The notes beneath the pieces are model-generated. The model saw nothing but the letters and a program-made list of their open reading frames with translations, searched no databases and was not told the DNA's origin. This document shows positions 11,051-24,056 of a stretch of DNA of 64,000 nt, piece after piece; the stretch's first letter is position 1; each line of letters starts with the position of its first letter. This DNA comes from Osmia lignaria lignaria (taxonomy: Eukaryota > Arthropoda > Insecta > Hymenoptera > Megachilidae), in contig NC_135042.1 in NCBI RefSeq assembly GCF_051020975.1, positions 960,001 through 1,024,000 of the forward strand, given 5' to 3'. Made by a program: the position numbers and the translations under genes.

Positions 11051-13020
11051 AGGCCACTTCCCTTGAGATAAATCTGCAAATATCTCGGAAACGAAGCGAG
11101 CTATGGCAAAATGTTAAGAGACCTTTTTTGTAGAGAATTAAGTTTCCTACTTTTTATGTTCGATGATATTTTTTGATCAGATGCGTAGTTCTCGAGATAT
11201 ATCAAGATACTTAAAAGTTCCGAAGCTGCACCAACATAATAGAGGTACAGAAACACCGTGGCCTCTTTCTTTGAGATAACTCTGCACTATTGCGAGCTGC
11301 AAATGCCACTTCGAGCTTAGCTGTGCAGAAGAAGAACAACAAGAAGAAGAAATATCTCGAAATATGTCCGTCAGACCCCTTCCCTTGAGATGAATCTGCA
11401 TATATCTCGGAAACGAAGCGAGCTATGGCAAAACGCTGAGAGACCTTTTTTGTAGAGAATAATATTTCCTACAATTTACGTTCTATGATATTTTTTGATC
11501 AGAAGCGTAGTTTTCGAGATATATCGAGATATTTAAAAGTTCCGAAGCCGCACCAACATAATAGAGATCCAGAAACACCGTGGCCCCTTTCTTTGAGATA
11601 ACTCTGCACTATTGCGACCTGCAAATGCCACTTCCAGCTCAGCTGTGCAGAAGAAGAACAACAAGAAGAAGAAATATCTCGAAATATGTCCGTCAGGCCC
11701 CTTCCCTTGAGATAAATCTGCAAATATCTCGGAAACGAAGCGAGCTATGGCAAAATGTTAAGAGACCTTTTTTGTAGAGAATTAAGTTTCCTACTTTTTA
11801 TGTTCTATGATATTTTTTGATCAGATGCGTAGTTCTCGAGATATATCAAGATATTTAAAAGTTCCGAAGCCGCACCAACATAATAGAGATACAGAAACAC
11901 CGTGGCCCCTTTCTTTGAGATAACTCTGCACTATTGCGAGCTGGAAATGCCACTTCCAGTTTAGCTGTGCAGAAGAAGAACAACAAGAAGAAGAAATATC
12001 TCGAAATATGTCCGTTAGGCCCCTTCCCTTGAGATAAATCTGCAAATATCTCGGAAACGAAGCGAGCTATGGCAAAATGTTAAGAGACCTTTTTTGTAGA
12101 GAATTAAGTTTCCTACTTTTTATGTTCTATGATATTTTTTGATCAGATGCGTAGTTCTCGAGATATATCAAGATATTTAAAAGTTCCGAAGCCGCACCAA
12201 CATAATAGAGATACAGAAACACCGTGGCCCCTTTCTTTGAGATAACTCTGCACTATTGCGAGCTGCAAATGCCACTTCCAGCTTAGCTGTGCAGAAGAAG
12301 AACAACAAGAAGAAGAAATATCTCGAAATATGTCCGTCAGGCCCCTTCCCTTGAGATAAATCTGCAAATATCTCGGAAACGAAGAGAGCTATGGCAAAAT
12401 GTTAAGAGACCTTTTTTGTAGAGAATTATGTTTCCTACAATTTATGCTCTATGATATTTTTTGATCAGAAGCGTAGTTTTCGAGATATATCGAGATATTT
12501 AAAAGTTCCGAAGCCGCACCAACATAATAGAGATACAGAAACACCGTGGCCCCTTTCTTTGAGATAACTCTGCACTATTGCGAGCTGCAAATGCCACTTC
12601 CAGCTTAGCTGTGCAGAAGAAGAACAACAAGAAGCAGAAATATCTCGAAATATGTCCGTTAGGCCCCTTCCCTTGAGATAAATCTGCAAATATCTCGGAA
12701 ACGAAGCGAGATATGGCAAAATGTTAAGAGACCTTTTTTGTAGAGAATTAAGTTTCCTACTTTTTATGTTCTATGATATTTTTTGAGCAGATGCGTAGTT
12801 CTCGAGATATATCAAGATATTTAAAAGTTCCGATGCCGCACCAACATAATAGAGATACAGAAACACCGTGGCCCCTCTCTTTGAGATAACTCTGCACTAT
12901 TGCGAGCTGGAAATGCCACTTCCAGTTTAGCTGTGCAGAAGAAGAACAACAAGAAGAAGAAATATCTCGAAATATGTCCGTTAGGCCCCTTCCCTTGAGA
13001 TATATGTGCAAATATCTCGG
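11050..13020. repeat. irregular 322-bp units without a clear local HOR
   Basis: About six units with no short-range periodicity. The unit at 11177 has several private changes (TTCGATGAT, GAAGCTGCACC, AGAGGTACAG, TTCGAGCTTAG). The unit at 11499 resembles 2479 (B type with GCGACCTGC). The units at about 12465 and 12787, with GAAGCAGAAATATC, TTTGAGCAGATGCG and CCGATGCCGC, are nearly repeated at 24379-24900, about 37 units away. Confidence 0.6.
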
Positions 13021-16000
13021 AAACGAAGCGAGCTATGGCAAAATGTTAAGAGACCTTTTTTGTAGAGAATTATGTTTCCTACAATTTATGTTCTATGATA
13101 TTTTTTGATCAGATGCGTAGTTCTCGAGATATATCAAGATATTTAAAAGTTCCGAAGCCGCACCAACATAATAGAGATACAGAAACACCGTGGCCCCTTT
13201 CTTTGAGATAACTCTGCAATAGTGTGAGCCGCAAATGCCACTTCCAGCTTAGCTGTGCAGAAGAAGAACAACAAGAAGAAGAAATATCTCGAAATATGTC
13301 CGTCAGGCCCCTTCCCTTGAGATATATCTGCAAATATCTCGGAAACGAAGCGAGCTATGGCAAAATGTTAAGAGACCTTTTTTGTAGAGAATTAAGTTTC
13401 CTACTTTTTATGTTCTATGATATCTTTTGATCAGATGCGTAGTTCTCGAGATATATCAAGATATTTAAAAGTTCCGAAGCCGCACCAACATAATAGAGAT
13501 ACAGAAACACCGTGGCCCGTTTCTTTGAGATAACTCTGCACTATTGCGAGCTGTAAATGCCACTTCCAGCTTAGCTGTGCAGAAGAAGAACAACAAGAAG
13601 AAGAAATATCTCGAAATATGTCCGTCAGGCCCCTTCCCTTGAGATAAATCTGCAAATATCTCGGAAACGAAGCGAGCTATGGCAAAATGTTAAGAGACCT
13701 TTTTTGTAGAGAATTATGTTTCCTACAATTTATGTTCTATGATATTTTTTGATCAGATGCGTAGTTCTCGAGATATATCCAGATATTTAAAAGTTCCGAA
13801 GCCGCACCAACATAATAGAGATACAGAAACACCGTGGCCCCTTTCTTTGAGATAACTCTGCACTATTGCGAGCTGCAAATGCCACTTCCAGCTTAGCTGT
13901 GCAGAGGAAGAACAACAAGAAGAAGAAATATCTCGAAATATGTCCGTCAGGCCAGTTCCTTTGAGCTGAATCTGCAAATATCTCGGAAACGAAGCGAGCT
14001 ATGGCAAAATGTTAAGAGACCTTTTTTGTAGAGAATTAAGTTTCCTACTTTTTATGTTCTATGATATGTTTTGATCAGAAGCGTAGTTTTCGAGATATAT
14101 CGAGATATTTAAAAGTTCCGAAGCCGCACCAACATAATAGAGATACAGAAACAACGTGGCCCCTTTCTTTGAGATAACTCTGCACTATTGCGAGCTGCAA
14201 ATGCCACTTCCAGCTTAGCTGTGCAGAGGAAGAACAACAAGAAGAAGAAATATCTCGAAATATGTCCGTCAGGCGAGTTCCTTTGAGCTGAATCTGCAAA
14301 TATCTCGGAAACGAAGCGAGCTATGGCAAAATGTTAAGAGACGTTTTTTGTAGAGAATTATGTTTCCTACAATTTATGTTCTATGATATTTTTTGATGAG
14401 AAGCGTAGTTTTCGAGATATATCGAGATATTTAAAAGTTCCGAAGACGCACCAACATAATAGAGATACAGAAACACCGTGGCCCCTTTCTTTGAGATAAC
14501 TGTGCACTAGTGCGAGCCGCAAATGCCACTTCCAGCTTAGCTGTGCAGAAGAAGAACAACAAGAAGAAGAAATATCTCGAAATATGTCCGTCAGGCCCCT
14601 TCCCTTGAGATATATCTGCAAATATCTCGGAAACGAAGCGAGCTATGGCAAAATGTTAAGAGACCGTTTTTGTAGAGAATTATGTTTCCTACTTTTTATG
14701 TTCTATGATATTTTTTGATCAGACGCGTAGTTCTCGAGATATATCAAGATATTTAAAAGTTCCGAAGCCGCACCAACATAATAGAGATACAGAAACACCG
14801 TGGCCTCTTTCTTTGAGATAACTCTGCACTATTGCGAGCTGCAAATGCCACTTCCAGCTTAGCTGTGCAGAAGAAGAACAACAAGAAGAAGAAATATCTC
14901 GAAATATGTCCGTCAGGCCCCTGCCCTTGAGATATATCTGCAAATATCTCGGAAACGAAGCGAGCTATGGCAAAATGTTAAGAGACCTTTTTTGTAGAGA
15001 ATTATGTTTCCTACAATTTATGTTCTATGATATTTTTTGATCAGAAGCGTAGTTTTCGAGATATATCGAGATATTTAAAAGTTACGAAGCCGCACCAACA
15101 TAATAGAGATACAGAAACACCGTGGCCCCTTTCTTTGAGATAACTCTGCAACAGTGCGAGCCGCAAATGCCACTTCCAGCTTAGCTGTGCAGAAGAAGAA
15201 CAACAAGAAGAAGAAATATCTCGAAATATGTCCGTCAGGCCCCTTCCCTTGAGATAAATCTGCAAATATCTCGGAAACGAAGCGAGCTATGGCAAAATGT
15301 TAAGAGACCTTTTTTGTAGAGAATTAAGTTTCCTACTTTTTATGTTCTATGATATTTTTTGATCAGATGCGTAGTTCTCGAGATATATCAAGATATTTAA
15401 AAGTTCCGAAGCCGCACCAACATAATAGAGATACAGAAACACCGTGGCCCCTTTCTTTGAGATAACTCTGCACTATTGCGAGCTGTAAATGCCACTTCCA
15501 GCTTAGCTGTGCAGAAGAAGAACAACAAGAAGAAGAAATATCTCGAAATATGTCCGTCAGGCCCCTTCCCTTGAGATAAATCTGCAAATATCTCGGAAAC
15601 GAAGCGAGCTATGGCAAAATGTTAAGAGACCTTTTTTGTAGAGAATTAAGTTTCCTACTTTTTATCTTGTATGATATTTTTTGATCAGATGCGTAGTTCT
15701 CGAGATATATCAAGATATTTAAAAGTTCCGAAGCCGCACCAACATAATAGAGATACAGAAACACCGTGGCCCCTTTCTTTGAGATAACTCTGCACTATTG
15801 CGAGCTGCAAATGCCACTTCCAGCTTAGCTGTGCAGAAGAAGAACAACAAGAAGAAGAAATATCTCGAAATATGTCCGTCAGGCCCCTTCCCTTGAGATA
15901 AATCTGCAAATATCTCGGAAACGAAGAGAGCTATGGCAAAATGTTAAGAGACCTTTTTTGTAGAGAATTATGTTTCCTACAATTTATGTTCTATGATATT

Positions 16001-19000
16001 TTTTGATCAGATGCGCAGTTCTCGAGATATATCAAGATACTTAAAAGTTCCGAAGCCGCACCAACATAATAGAGATACAGAAACACAGTGGCCCCTTTCT
16101 TTGAGATAACTCTGCACTATTGCGAGCTGTAAATGCCACTTCCAGCTTAGCTGTGCAGAAGAAGAACAACAAGAAGAAGAAATATCTCGAAATATGTCCG
16201 TCAGGCCCCTGCCCTTGAGATATATCTGCAAATATCTCGGAAACGAAGCGAGCTATGGCAAAATGTTAAGAGACCTTTTTTGTAGAGAATTATGTTTCCT
16301 ACAATTTATGTTCTATGATATTTTTTGATCAGAAGCGTAGTTTTCGGGATATATCGAGATATTGAAAAGTTCCGAAGCCGCACCAACATAATAGAGATAC
16401 AGAAACACCGTGGCCCCTTTCTTTGAGATAACTCTGCAATAGTGTGAGCCGCAAATGCCACTTCCAGCTTAGCTGTGCAGAAGAAGAACAACAAGAAGAA
16501 GAAATATCTCGAAATATGTCCGTCAGGCCCCTTCCCTTGAGATATATCTGCAAATATCTCGGAAACGAAGCGAGCTATGGCAAAATGTTAAGAGACCTTT
16601 TTTGTAGAGAATTAAGTTTCCTACTTTTTATGTTCTATGATATCTTTTGATCAGATGCGTAGTTCTCGAGATATATCAAGATATTTAAAAGTTCCGAAGC
16701 CGCACCAACATAATAGAGATACAGAAACACCGTGGCCCCTTTCTTTGAGATAACTCTGCACTATTGCGAGCTGTAAATGCCACTTCCAGCTTAGCTGTGC
16801 AGAAGAAGAACAACAAGAAGAAGAAATATCTCGAAATATGTCCGTCAGGCCCCTTCCCTTGAGATAAATCTGCAAATATCTCGGAAACGAAGCGAGCTAT
16901 GGCAAAATGTTAAGAGACCTTTTTTGTAGAGAATTAAGTTTCCTACTTTTTATCTTGTATGATATTTTTTGATCAGATGCGTAGTTCTCGAGATATATCA
17001 AGATATTTAAAAGTTCCGAAGCCGCACCAACATAATAAAGATACAGAAACACCGTGGCCCCTTTCTTTGAGATAACTCTGCACTATTGCGAGCTGCAAAT
17101 GCCACTTCCAGCTTAGCTGTGCAGAAGAAGAACAACAAGAAGAAGAAATATCTCGAAATATGTCCGTCAGGCCCCTTCCCTTGAGATAAATCTGCAAATA
17201 TCTCGGAAACGAAGAGAGCTATGGCAAAATGTTAAGAGACCTTTTTTGTAGAGAATTATGTTTCCTACAATTTATGTTCTATGATATTTTTTGATCAGAT
17301 GCGCAGTTCTCGAGATATATCAAGATACTTAAAAGTTCCGAAGCCGCACCAACATAATAGAGATACCGAAACACCGTGGCCCCTTTCTTTGAGAAAGCTC
17401 TGCACTATTGCGAGCTGTAAATGCCACTTCCAGCTTAGCTGTGCAGAAGAAGAACAACAAGAAGAAGAAATATCTCGAAATATGTCCGTCAGGCCCCTGC
17501 CCTTGAGATATATCTGCAAATATCTCGGAAACGAAGCGAGCTATGGCAAAATGTTAAGAGACCTTTTTTGTAGAGAATTATGTTTCCTACAATTTATGTT
17601 CTATGATATTTTTTGATCAGAAGCGTAGTTTTCGGGATATATCGAGATATTGAAAAGTTCCGAAGCCGCACCAACATAATAGAGATACAGAAACACCGTG
17701 GCCCCTTTCTTTGAGATAACTCTGCAATAGTGTGAGCCGCAAATGCCACTTCCAGCTTAGCTGTGCAGAAGAAGAACAACAAGAAGAAGAAATATCTCGA
17801 AATATGTCCGTCAGGCCCCTTCCCTTGAGATATATCTGCAAATATCTCGGAAACGAAGCGAGCTATGGCAAAATGTTAAGAGACCTTTTTTGTAGAGAAT
17901 TAAGTTTCCTACTTTTTATGTTCTATGATATCTTTTGATCAGATGCGTAGTTCTCGAGATATATCAAGATATTTAAAAGTTCCGAAGCCGCACCAACATA
18001 ATAGAGATACAGAAACACCGTGGCCCCTTTCTTTGAGATAACTCTGCACTATTGCGAGCTGTAAATGCCACTTCCAGCTTAGCTGTGCAGAAGAAGAACA
18101 ACAAGAAGAAGAAATATCTCGAAATATGTCCGTTAGGCCCCTTCCCTTGAGATAAATGTGCAAATATCTCGGAAACGAAGCGAGCTATGGCAAAATGTTA
18201 AGAGACCTTTTTTGTAGAGAATTAAGTTTCCTACTTTTTATGCTCTATGATATTTTTTGATCAGATGCGTAGTTCTCGAGATATATCAACATATTTAAAA
18301 GTTCCGAAGCCGCACCAACATAATAGAGATACAGAAACACCGTGGCCCCTTTCTTTGAGATAACTCTGCAATAGTGTGAGCCGCAAATGCCACTTCCAGC
18401 TTAGCTGTGCAGAAGAAGAACAACAAGAAGAAGAAATATCTCGAAATATGTCCGTCAGGCCCCTTCCCTTGAGATATATCTGCAAATATCTCGGAAACGA
18501 AGCGAGCTATGGCAAAATGTTAAGAGACCTTTTTTGTAGATAATTAAGTTTCCTACTTTTTATGTTCTATGATATCTTTTGATCAGATGCGTAGTTCTCG
18601 AGATATATCAAGATATTTAAAAGTTCCGAAGCCGCACCAACATAATAGAGATACAGAAACACCGTGGCCCGTTTCTTTGAGATAACTCTGCACTATTGCG
18701 AGCTGTAAATGCCACTTCCAGCTTAGCTGTGCAGAAGAAGAACAACAAGAAGAAGAAATATCTCGAAATATGTCCGTCAGGCCCCTTCCCTTGAGATAAA
18801 TCTGCAAATATCTCGGAAACGAAGCGAGCTATGGCAAAATGTTAAGAGACCTTTTTTGTAGAGAATTAAGTTTCCTACTTTTTATGTTCTATGATATGTT
18901 TTGATCAGAAGCGTAGTTTTCGAGATATATCGAGATATTTAAAAGTTCCGAAGCCGCACCAACATAATAGAGATACAGAAACAACGTGGCCCCTTTCTTT

Positions 19001-20500
19001 GAGATAACTCTGCACTAGTGCGAGCCGCAAATGCCACTTCCAGCTTAGCTGTGCAGAAGAAGAACAACAAGAAGAAGAAATATCTCGAAATATGTCCGTC
19101 AGGCCCCTTCCCTTGAAATAAATATGCAAATATCTCGGAAACGAAGCGAGCTATGGCAAAATGTTAAGAGACCTTTTTTGTAGAGAATTAAGTTTCCTAC
19201 TTTTTATGTTCTATGATATTTTTTGATCAGATGCGTAGTTCTCGAGATATATCAAGATATTTAAAAGTTCCGAAGCCGCACCAACATAATAGAGATACAG
19301 AAACACCGTGGCCCCTTTCTTTGAGATAACTCTGCACTATTGCGAGCTGCAAATGCCACTTCCAGCTTAGCTGTGCAGAGGAAGAACAACAAGAAGAAGA
19401 AATATCTCGAAATATGTCCGTCAGGCGAGTTCCTTTGAGCTGAATCTGCAAATATCTCGGAAACGAAGCGAGCTATGGCAAAATGTTAAGAGACGTTTTT
19501 TGTAGAGAATTATGTTTCCTACAATTTATGTTCTATGATATTTTTTGATGAGAAGCGTAGTTTTCGAGATATATCGAGATATTTAAAAGTTCCGAAGACG
19601 CACCAACATAATAGAGATACAGAAACACCGTGGCCCCTTTCTTTGAGATAACTGTGCACTAGTGCGAGCCGCAAATGCCACTTCCAGCTTAGCTGTGCAG
19701 AAGAAGAACAACAAGAAGAAGAAATATCTCGAAATATGTCCGTCAGGCCCCTTCCCTTGAGATATATCTGCAAATATCTCGGAAACGAAGCGAGCTATGG
19801 CAAAATGTTAAGAGACCGTTTTTGTAGAGAATTATGTTTCCTACTTTTTATGTTCTATGATATTTTTTGATCAGACGCGTAGTTCTCGAGATATATCAAG
19901 ATATTTAAAAGTTCCGAAGCCGCACCAACATAATAGAGATACAGAAACACCGTGGCCTCTTTCTTTGAGATAACTCTGCACTATTGCGAGCTGCAAATGC
20001 CACTTCCAGCTTAGCTGTGCAGAAGAAGAACAACAAGAAGAAGAAATATCTCGAAATATGTCCGTCAGGCCCCTGCCCTTGAGATATATCTGCAAATATC
20101 TCGGAAACGAAGCGAGCTATGGCAAAATGTTAAGAGACCTTTTTTGTAGAGAATTATGTTTCCTACAATTTATGTTCTATGATATTTTTTGATCAGAAGC
20201 GTAGTTTTCGAGATATATCGAGATATTTAAAAGTTACGAAGCCGCACCAACATAATAGAGATACAGAAACACCGTGGCCCCTTTCTTTGAGATAACTCTG
20301 CAACAGTGCGAGCCGCAAATGCCACTTCCAGCTTAGCTGTGCAGAAGAAGAACAACAAGAAGAAGAAATATCTCGAAATATGTCCGTCAGGCCCCTTCCC
20401 TTGAGATAAATCTGCAAATATCTCGGAAACGAAGCGAGCTATGGCAAAATGTTAAGAGACCTTTTTTGTAGAGAATTAAGTTTCCTACTTTTTATGTTCT
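13020..20500. repeat. 16-unit duplication, 5152-bp offset
   Basis: About 13.02-15.33 kb matches 18.17-20.49 kb at an offset of 16 x 322 bp. Shared private variants include GCAATAGTGTGAGCC (13217/18369), GTGGCCCGTTTC (13512/18664), GATGAGAAGCG (14396/19548), AGACGCGTAG (14721/19873) and AAGTTACGAAGCC (15080/20232). One unit is missing from the left copy: the unit at 14075 looks like a fusion of the units at 18905 and 19227. The 4-unit HOR at 15.2-18.1 kb lies between the two copies. Confidence 0.75.
15240..18130. repeat. 4-unit HOR, 1288-bp period, about 2.2 copies
   Basis: Period 4 x 322 bp. Private markers recurring at 1288 bp are TTATCTTGTATG (15662/16950), GAAGAGAGC (15924/17212), GATGCGCAG (16010/17298) and TTCGGGATATATCGAGATATTGAAAAG (16343/17631, written here from its two key changes GGGATA and ATTGAA). 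The block from about 15.04 to 16.5 kb occurs a third time at 22.1-23.6 kb, 22 units (7084 bp) away, followed there by a single-unit duplication. Confidence 0.8.
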
Positions 20501-22569
20501 ATGATATTTTTTGATCAGATGCGTAGTTCTCGAGATATATCAAGATATTTAAAAGTTCCGAAGCCGCACCAACATAATAGAGATACAGAAACACCGTGGC
20601 CCCTTTCTTTGAGATAACTCTGCACTATTGCGAGCTGCAAATGCCACTTCCAGCTTAGCTGTGCAGAGGAAGAACAACAAGAAGAAGAAATATCTCGAAA
20701 TATGTCCGTCAGGCCAGTTCCTTTGAGCTGAATCTGCAAATATCTCGGAAACGAAGCGAGCTATGGCAAAATGTTAAGAGACCTTTTTTGTAGAGAATTA
20801 AGTTTCCTACTTTTTATGTTCTATGATATGTTTTGATCAGAAGCGTAGTTTTCGAGATATATCGAGATATTTAAAAGTTCCGAAGCCGCACCAACATAAT
20901 AGAGATACAGAAACAACGTGGCCCCTTTCTTTGAGATAACTCTGCACTAGTGCGAGCCGCAAATGCCACTTCCAGCTTAGCTGTGCAGAAGAAGAACAAC
21001 AAGAAGAAGAAATATCTCGAAATATGTCCGTCAGGCCCCTTCCCTTGAAATAAATATGCAAATATCTCGGAAACGAAGCGAGCTATGGCAAAATGTTAAG
21101 AGACCTTTTTTGTAGAGAATTAAGTTTCCTACTTTTTATGTTCTATGATATTTTTTGATCAGATGCGTAGTTCTCGAGATATATCAAGATATTTAAAAGT
21201 TCCGAAGCCGCACCAACATAATAGAGATACAGAAACACCGTGGCCCCTTTCTTTGAGATAACTCTGCACTATTGCGAGCTGCAAATGCCACTTCCAGCTT
21301 AGCTGTGCAGAGGAAGAACAACAAGAAGAAGAAATATCTCGAAATATGTCCGTCAGGCGAGTTCCTTTGAGCTGAATCTGCAAATATCTCGGAAACGAAG
21401 CGAGCTATGGCAAAATGTTAAGAGACGTTTTTTGTAGAGAATTATGTTTCCTACAATTTATGTTCTATGATATTTTTTGATGAGAAGCGTAGTTTTCGAG
21501 ATATATCGAGATATTTAAAAGTTCCGAAGACGCACCAACATAATAGAGATACAGAAACACCGTGGCCCCTTTCTTTGAGATAACTGTGCACTAGTGCGAG
21601 CCGCAAATGCCACTTCCAGCTTAGCTGTGCAGAAGAAGAACAACAAGAAGAAGAAATATCTCGAAATATGTCCGTCAGGCCCCTTCCCTTGAGATATATC
21701 TGCAAATATCTCGGAAACGAAGCGAGCTATGGCAAAATGTTAAGAGACCGTTTTTGTAGAGAATTATGTTTCCTACTTTTTATGTTCTATGATATTTTTT
21801 GATCAGACGCGTAGTTCTCGAGATATATCAAGATATTTAAAAGTTCCGAAGCCGCACCAACATAATAGAGATACAGAAACACCGTGGCCTCTTTCTTTGA
21901 GATAACTCTGCACTATTGCGAGCTGCAAATGCCACTTCCAGCTTAGCTGTGCAGAAGAAGAACAACAAGAAGAAGAAATATCTCGAAATATGTCCGTCAG
22001 GCCCCTGCCCTTGAGATATATCTGCAAATATCTCGGAAACGAAGCGAGCTATGGCAAAATGTTAAGAGACCTTTTTTGTAGAGAATTATGTTTCCTACAA
22101 TTTATGTTCTATGATATTTTTTGATCAGAAGCGTAGTTTTCGAGATATATCGAGATATTTAAAAGTTACGAAGCCGCACCAACATAATAGAGATACAGAA
22201 ACACCGTGGCCCCTTTCTTTGAGATAACTCTGCAACAGTGCGAGCCGCAAATGCCACTTCCAGCTTAGCTGTGCAGAAGAAGAACAACAAGAAGAAGAAA
22301 TATCTCGAAATATGTCCGTCAGGCCCCTTCCCTTGAGATAAATCTGCAAATATCTCGGAAACGAAGCGAGCTATGGCAAAATGTTAAGAGACCTTTTTTG
22401 TAGAGAATTAAGTTTCCTACTTTTTATGTTCTATGATATTTTTTGATCAGATGCGTAGTTCTCGAGATATATCAAGATATTTAAAAGTTCCGAAGCCGCA
22501 CCAACATAATAGAGATACAGAAACACCGTGGCCCCTTTCTTTGAGATAACTCTGCACTATTGCGAGCTG
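18800..22569. repeat. 6-unit HOR, 1932-bp period, almost two copies
   Basis: The units from 18905 to 20515 recur from 20837 to 22447. Shared variants include GATATGTTTTGATC (18895/20827), ACAACGTGG (18981/20913), CAGGCGAGTTCC (19421/21353), GATGAGAAGCG (19548/21480), AGACCGTTTTTG (19812/21744) and AAGTTACGAAGCC (20232/22164). Similarity ends at CTGCAAATG versus CTGTAAATG (about 20638/22570). Confidence 0.8.
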
Positions 22570-23404
22570 TAAATGCCACTTCCAGCTTAGCTGTGCAGAA
22601 GAAGAACAACAAGAAGAAGAAATATCTCGAAATATGTCCGTCAGGCCCCTTCCCTTGAGATAAATCTGCAAATATCTCGGAAACGAAGCGAGCTATGGCA
22701 AAATGTTAAGAGACCTTTTTTGTAGAGAATTAAGTTTCCTACTTTTTATCTTGTATGATATTTTTTGATCAGATGCGTAGTTCTCGAGATATATCAAGAT
22801 ATTTAAAAGTTCCGAAGCCGCACCAACATAATAGAGATACAGAAACACCGTGGCCCCTTTCTTTGAGATAACTCTGCACTATTGCGAGCTGCAAATGCCA
22901 CTTCCAGCTTAGCTGTGCAGAAGAAGAACAACAAGAAGAAGAAATATCTCGAAATATGTCCGTCAGGCCCCTTCCCTTGAGATAAATCTGCAAATATCTC
23001 GGAAACGAAGAGAGCTATGGCAAAATGTTAAGAGACCTTTTTTGTAGAGAATTATGTTTCCTACAATTTATGTTCTATGATATTTTTTGATCAGATGCGC
23101 AGTTCTCGAGATATATCAAGATACTTAAAAGTTCCGAAGCCGCACCAACATAATAGAGATACAGAAACACCGTGGCCCCTTTCTTTGAGATAACTCTGCA
23201 CTATTGCGAGCTGTAAATGCCACTTCCAGCTTAGCTGTGCAGAAGAAGAACAACAAGAAGAAGAAATATCTCGAAATATGTCCGTCAGGCCCCTGCCCTT
23301 GAGATATATCTGCAAATATCTCGGAAACGAAGCGAGCTATGGCAAAATGTTAAGAGACCTTTTTTGTAGAGAATTATGTTTCCTACAATTTATGTTCTAT
23401 GATA

Positions 23405-24050
23405 TTTTTTGATCAGAAGCGTAGTTTTCGGGATATATCGAGATATTGAAAAGTTCCGAAGCCGCACCAACATAATAGAGATACAGAAACACCGTGGCCC
23501 CTTTCTTTGAGATAACTCTGCAATAGTGTGAGCCGCAAATGCCACTTCCAGCTTAGCTGTGCAGAAGAAGAACAACAAGAAGAAGAAATATCTCGAAATA
23601 TGTCCGTCAGGCCCCTGCCCTTGAGATATATCTGCAAATATCTCGGAAACGAAGCGAGCTATGGCAAAATGTTAAGAGACCTTTTTTGTAGAGAATTATG
23701 TTTCCTACAATTTATGTTCTATGATATTTTTTGATCAGAAGCGTAGTTTTCGGGATATATCGAGATATTGAAAAGTTCCGAAGCCGCACCAACATAATAG
23801 AGATACAGAAACACCGTGGCCCCTTTCTTTGAGATAACTCTGCAATAGTGTGAGCCGCAAATGCCACTTCCAGCTTAGCTGTGCAGAAGAAGAACAACAA
23901 GAAGAAGAAATATCTCGAAATATGTCCGTCAGGCCCCTTCCCTTGAGATATATCTGCAAATATCTCGGAAACGACGCGAGCTATGGCAAAATGTTAAGAG
24001 ACCTTTTTTGTAGAGAATTAAGTTTCCTACTTTTTATGTTCTATGATATC
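23405..24050. repeat. single-unit tandem duplication of a B unit
   Basis: Two consecutive units (about 23413 and 23735) share the rare pair GGGATATATCGAG and ATTGAAAAG plus GCAATAGTGTGAGCC, otherwise seen as single copies at 16329 and 17617. This is the smallest amplification step visible in the array, with a period of exactly 322 bp. The second copy has a private ACGACGCGAG at about 23972. Confidence 0.8.
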
Positions 24051-24056
24051 TTTTGA

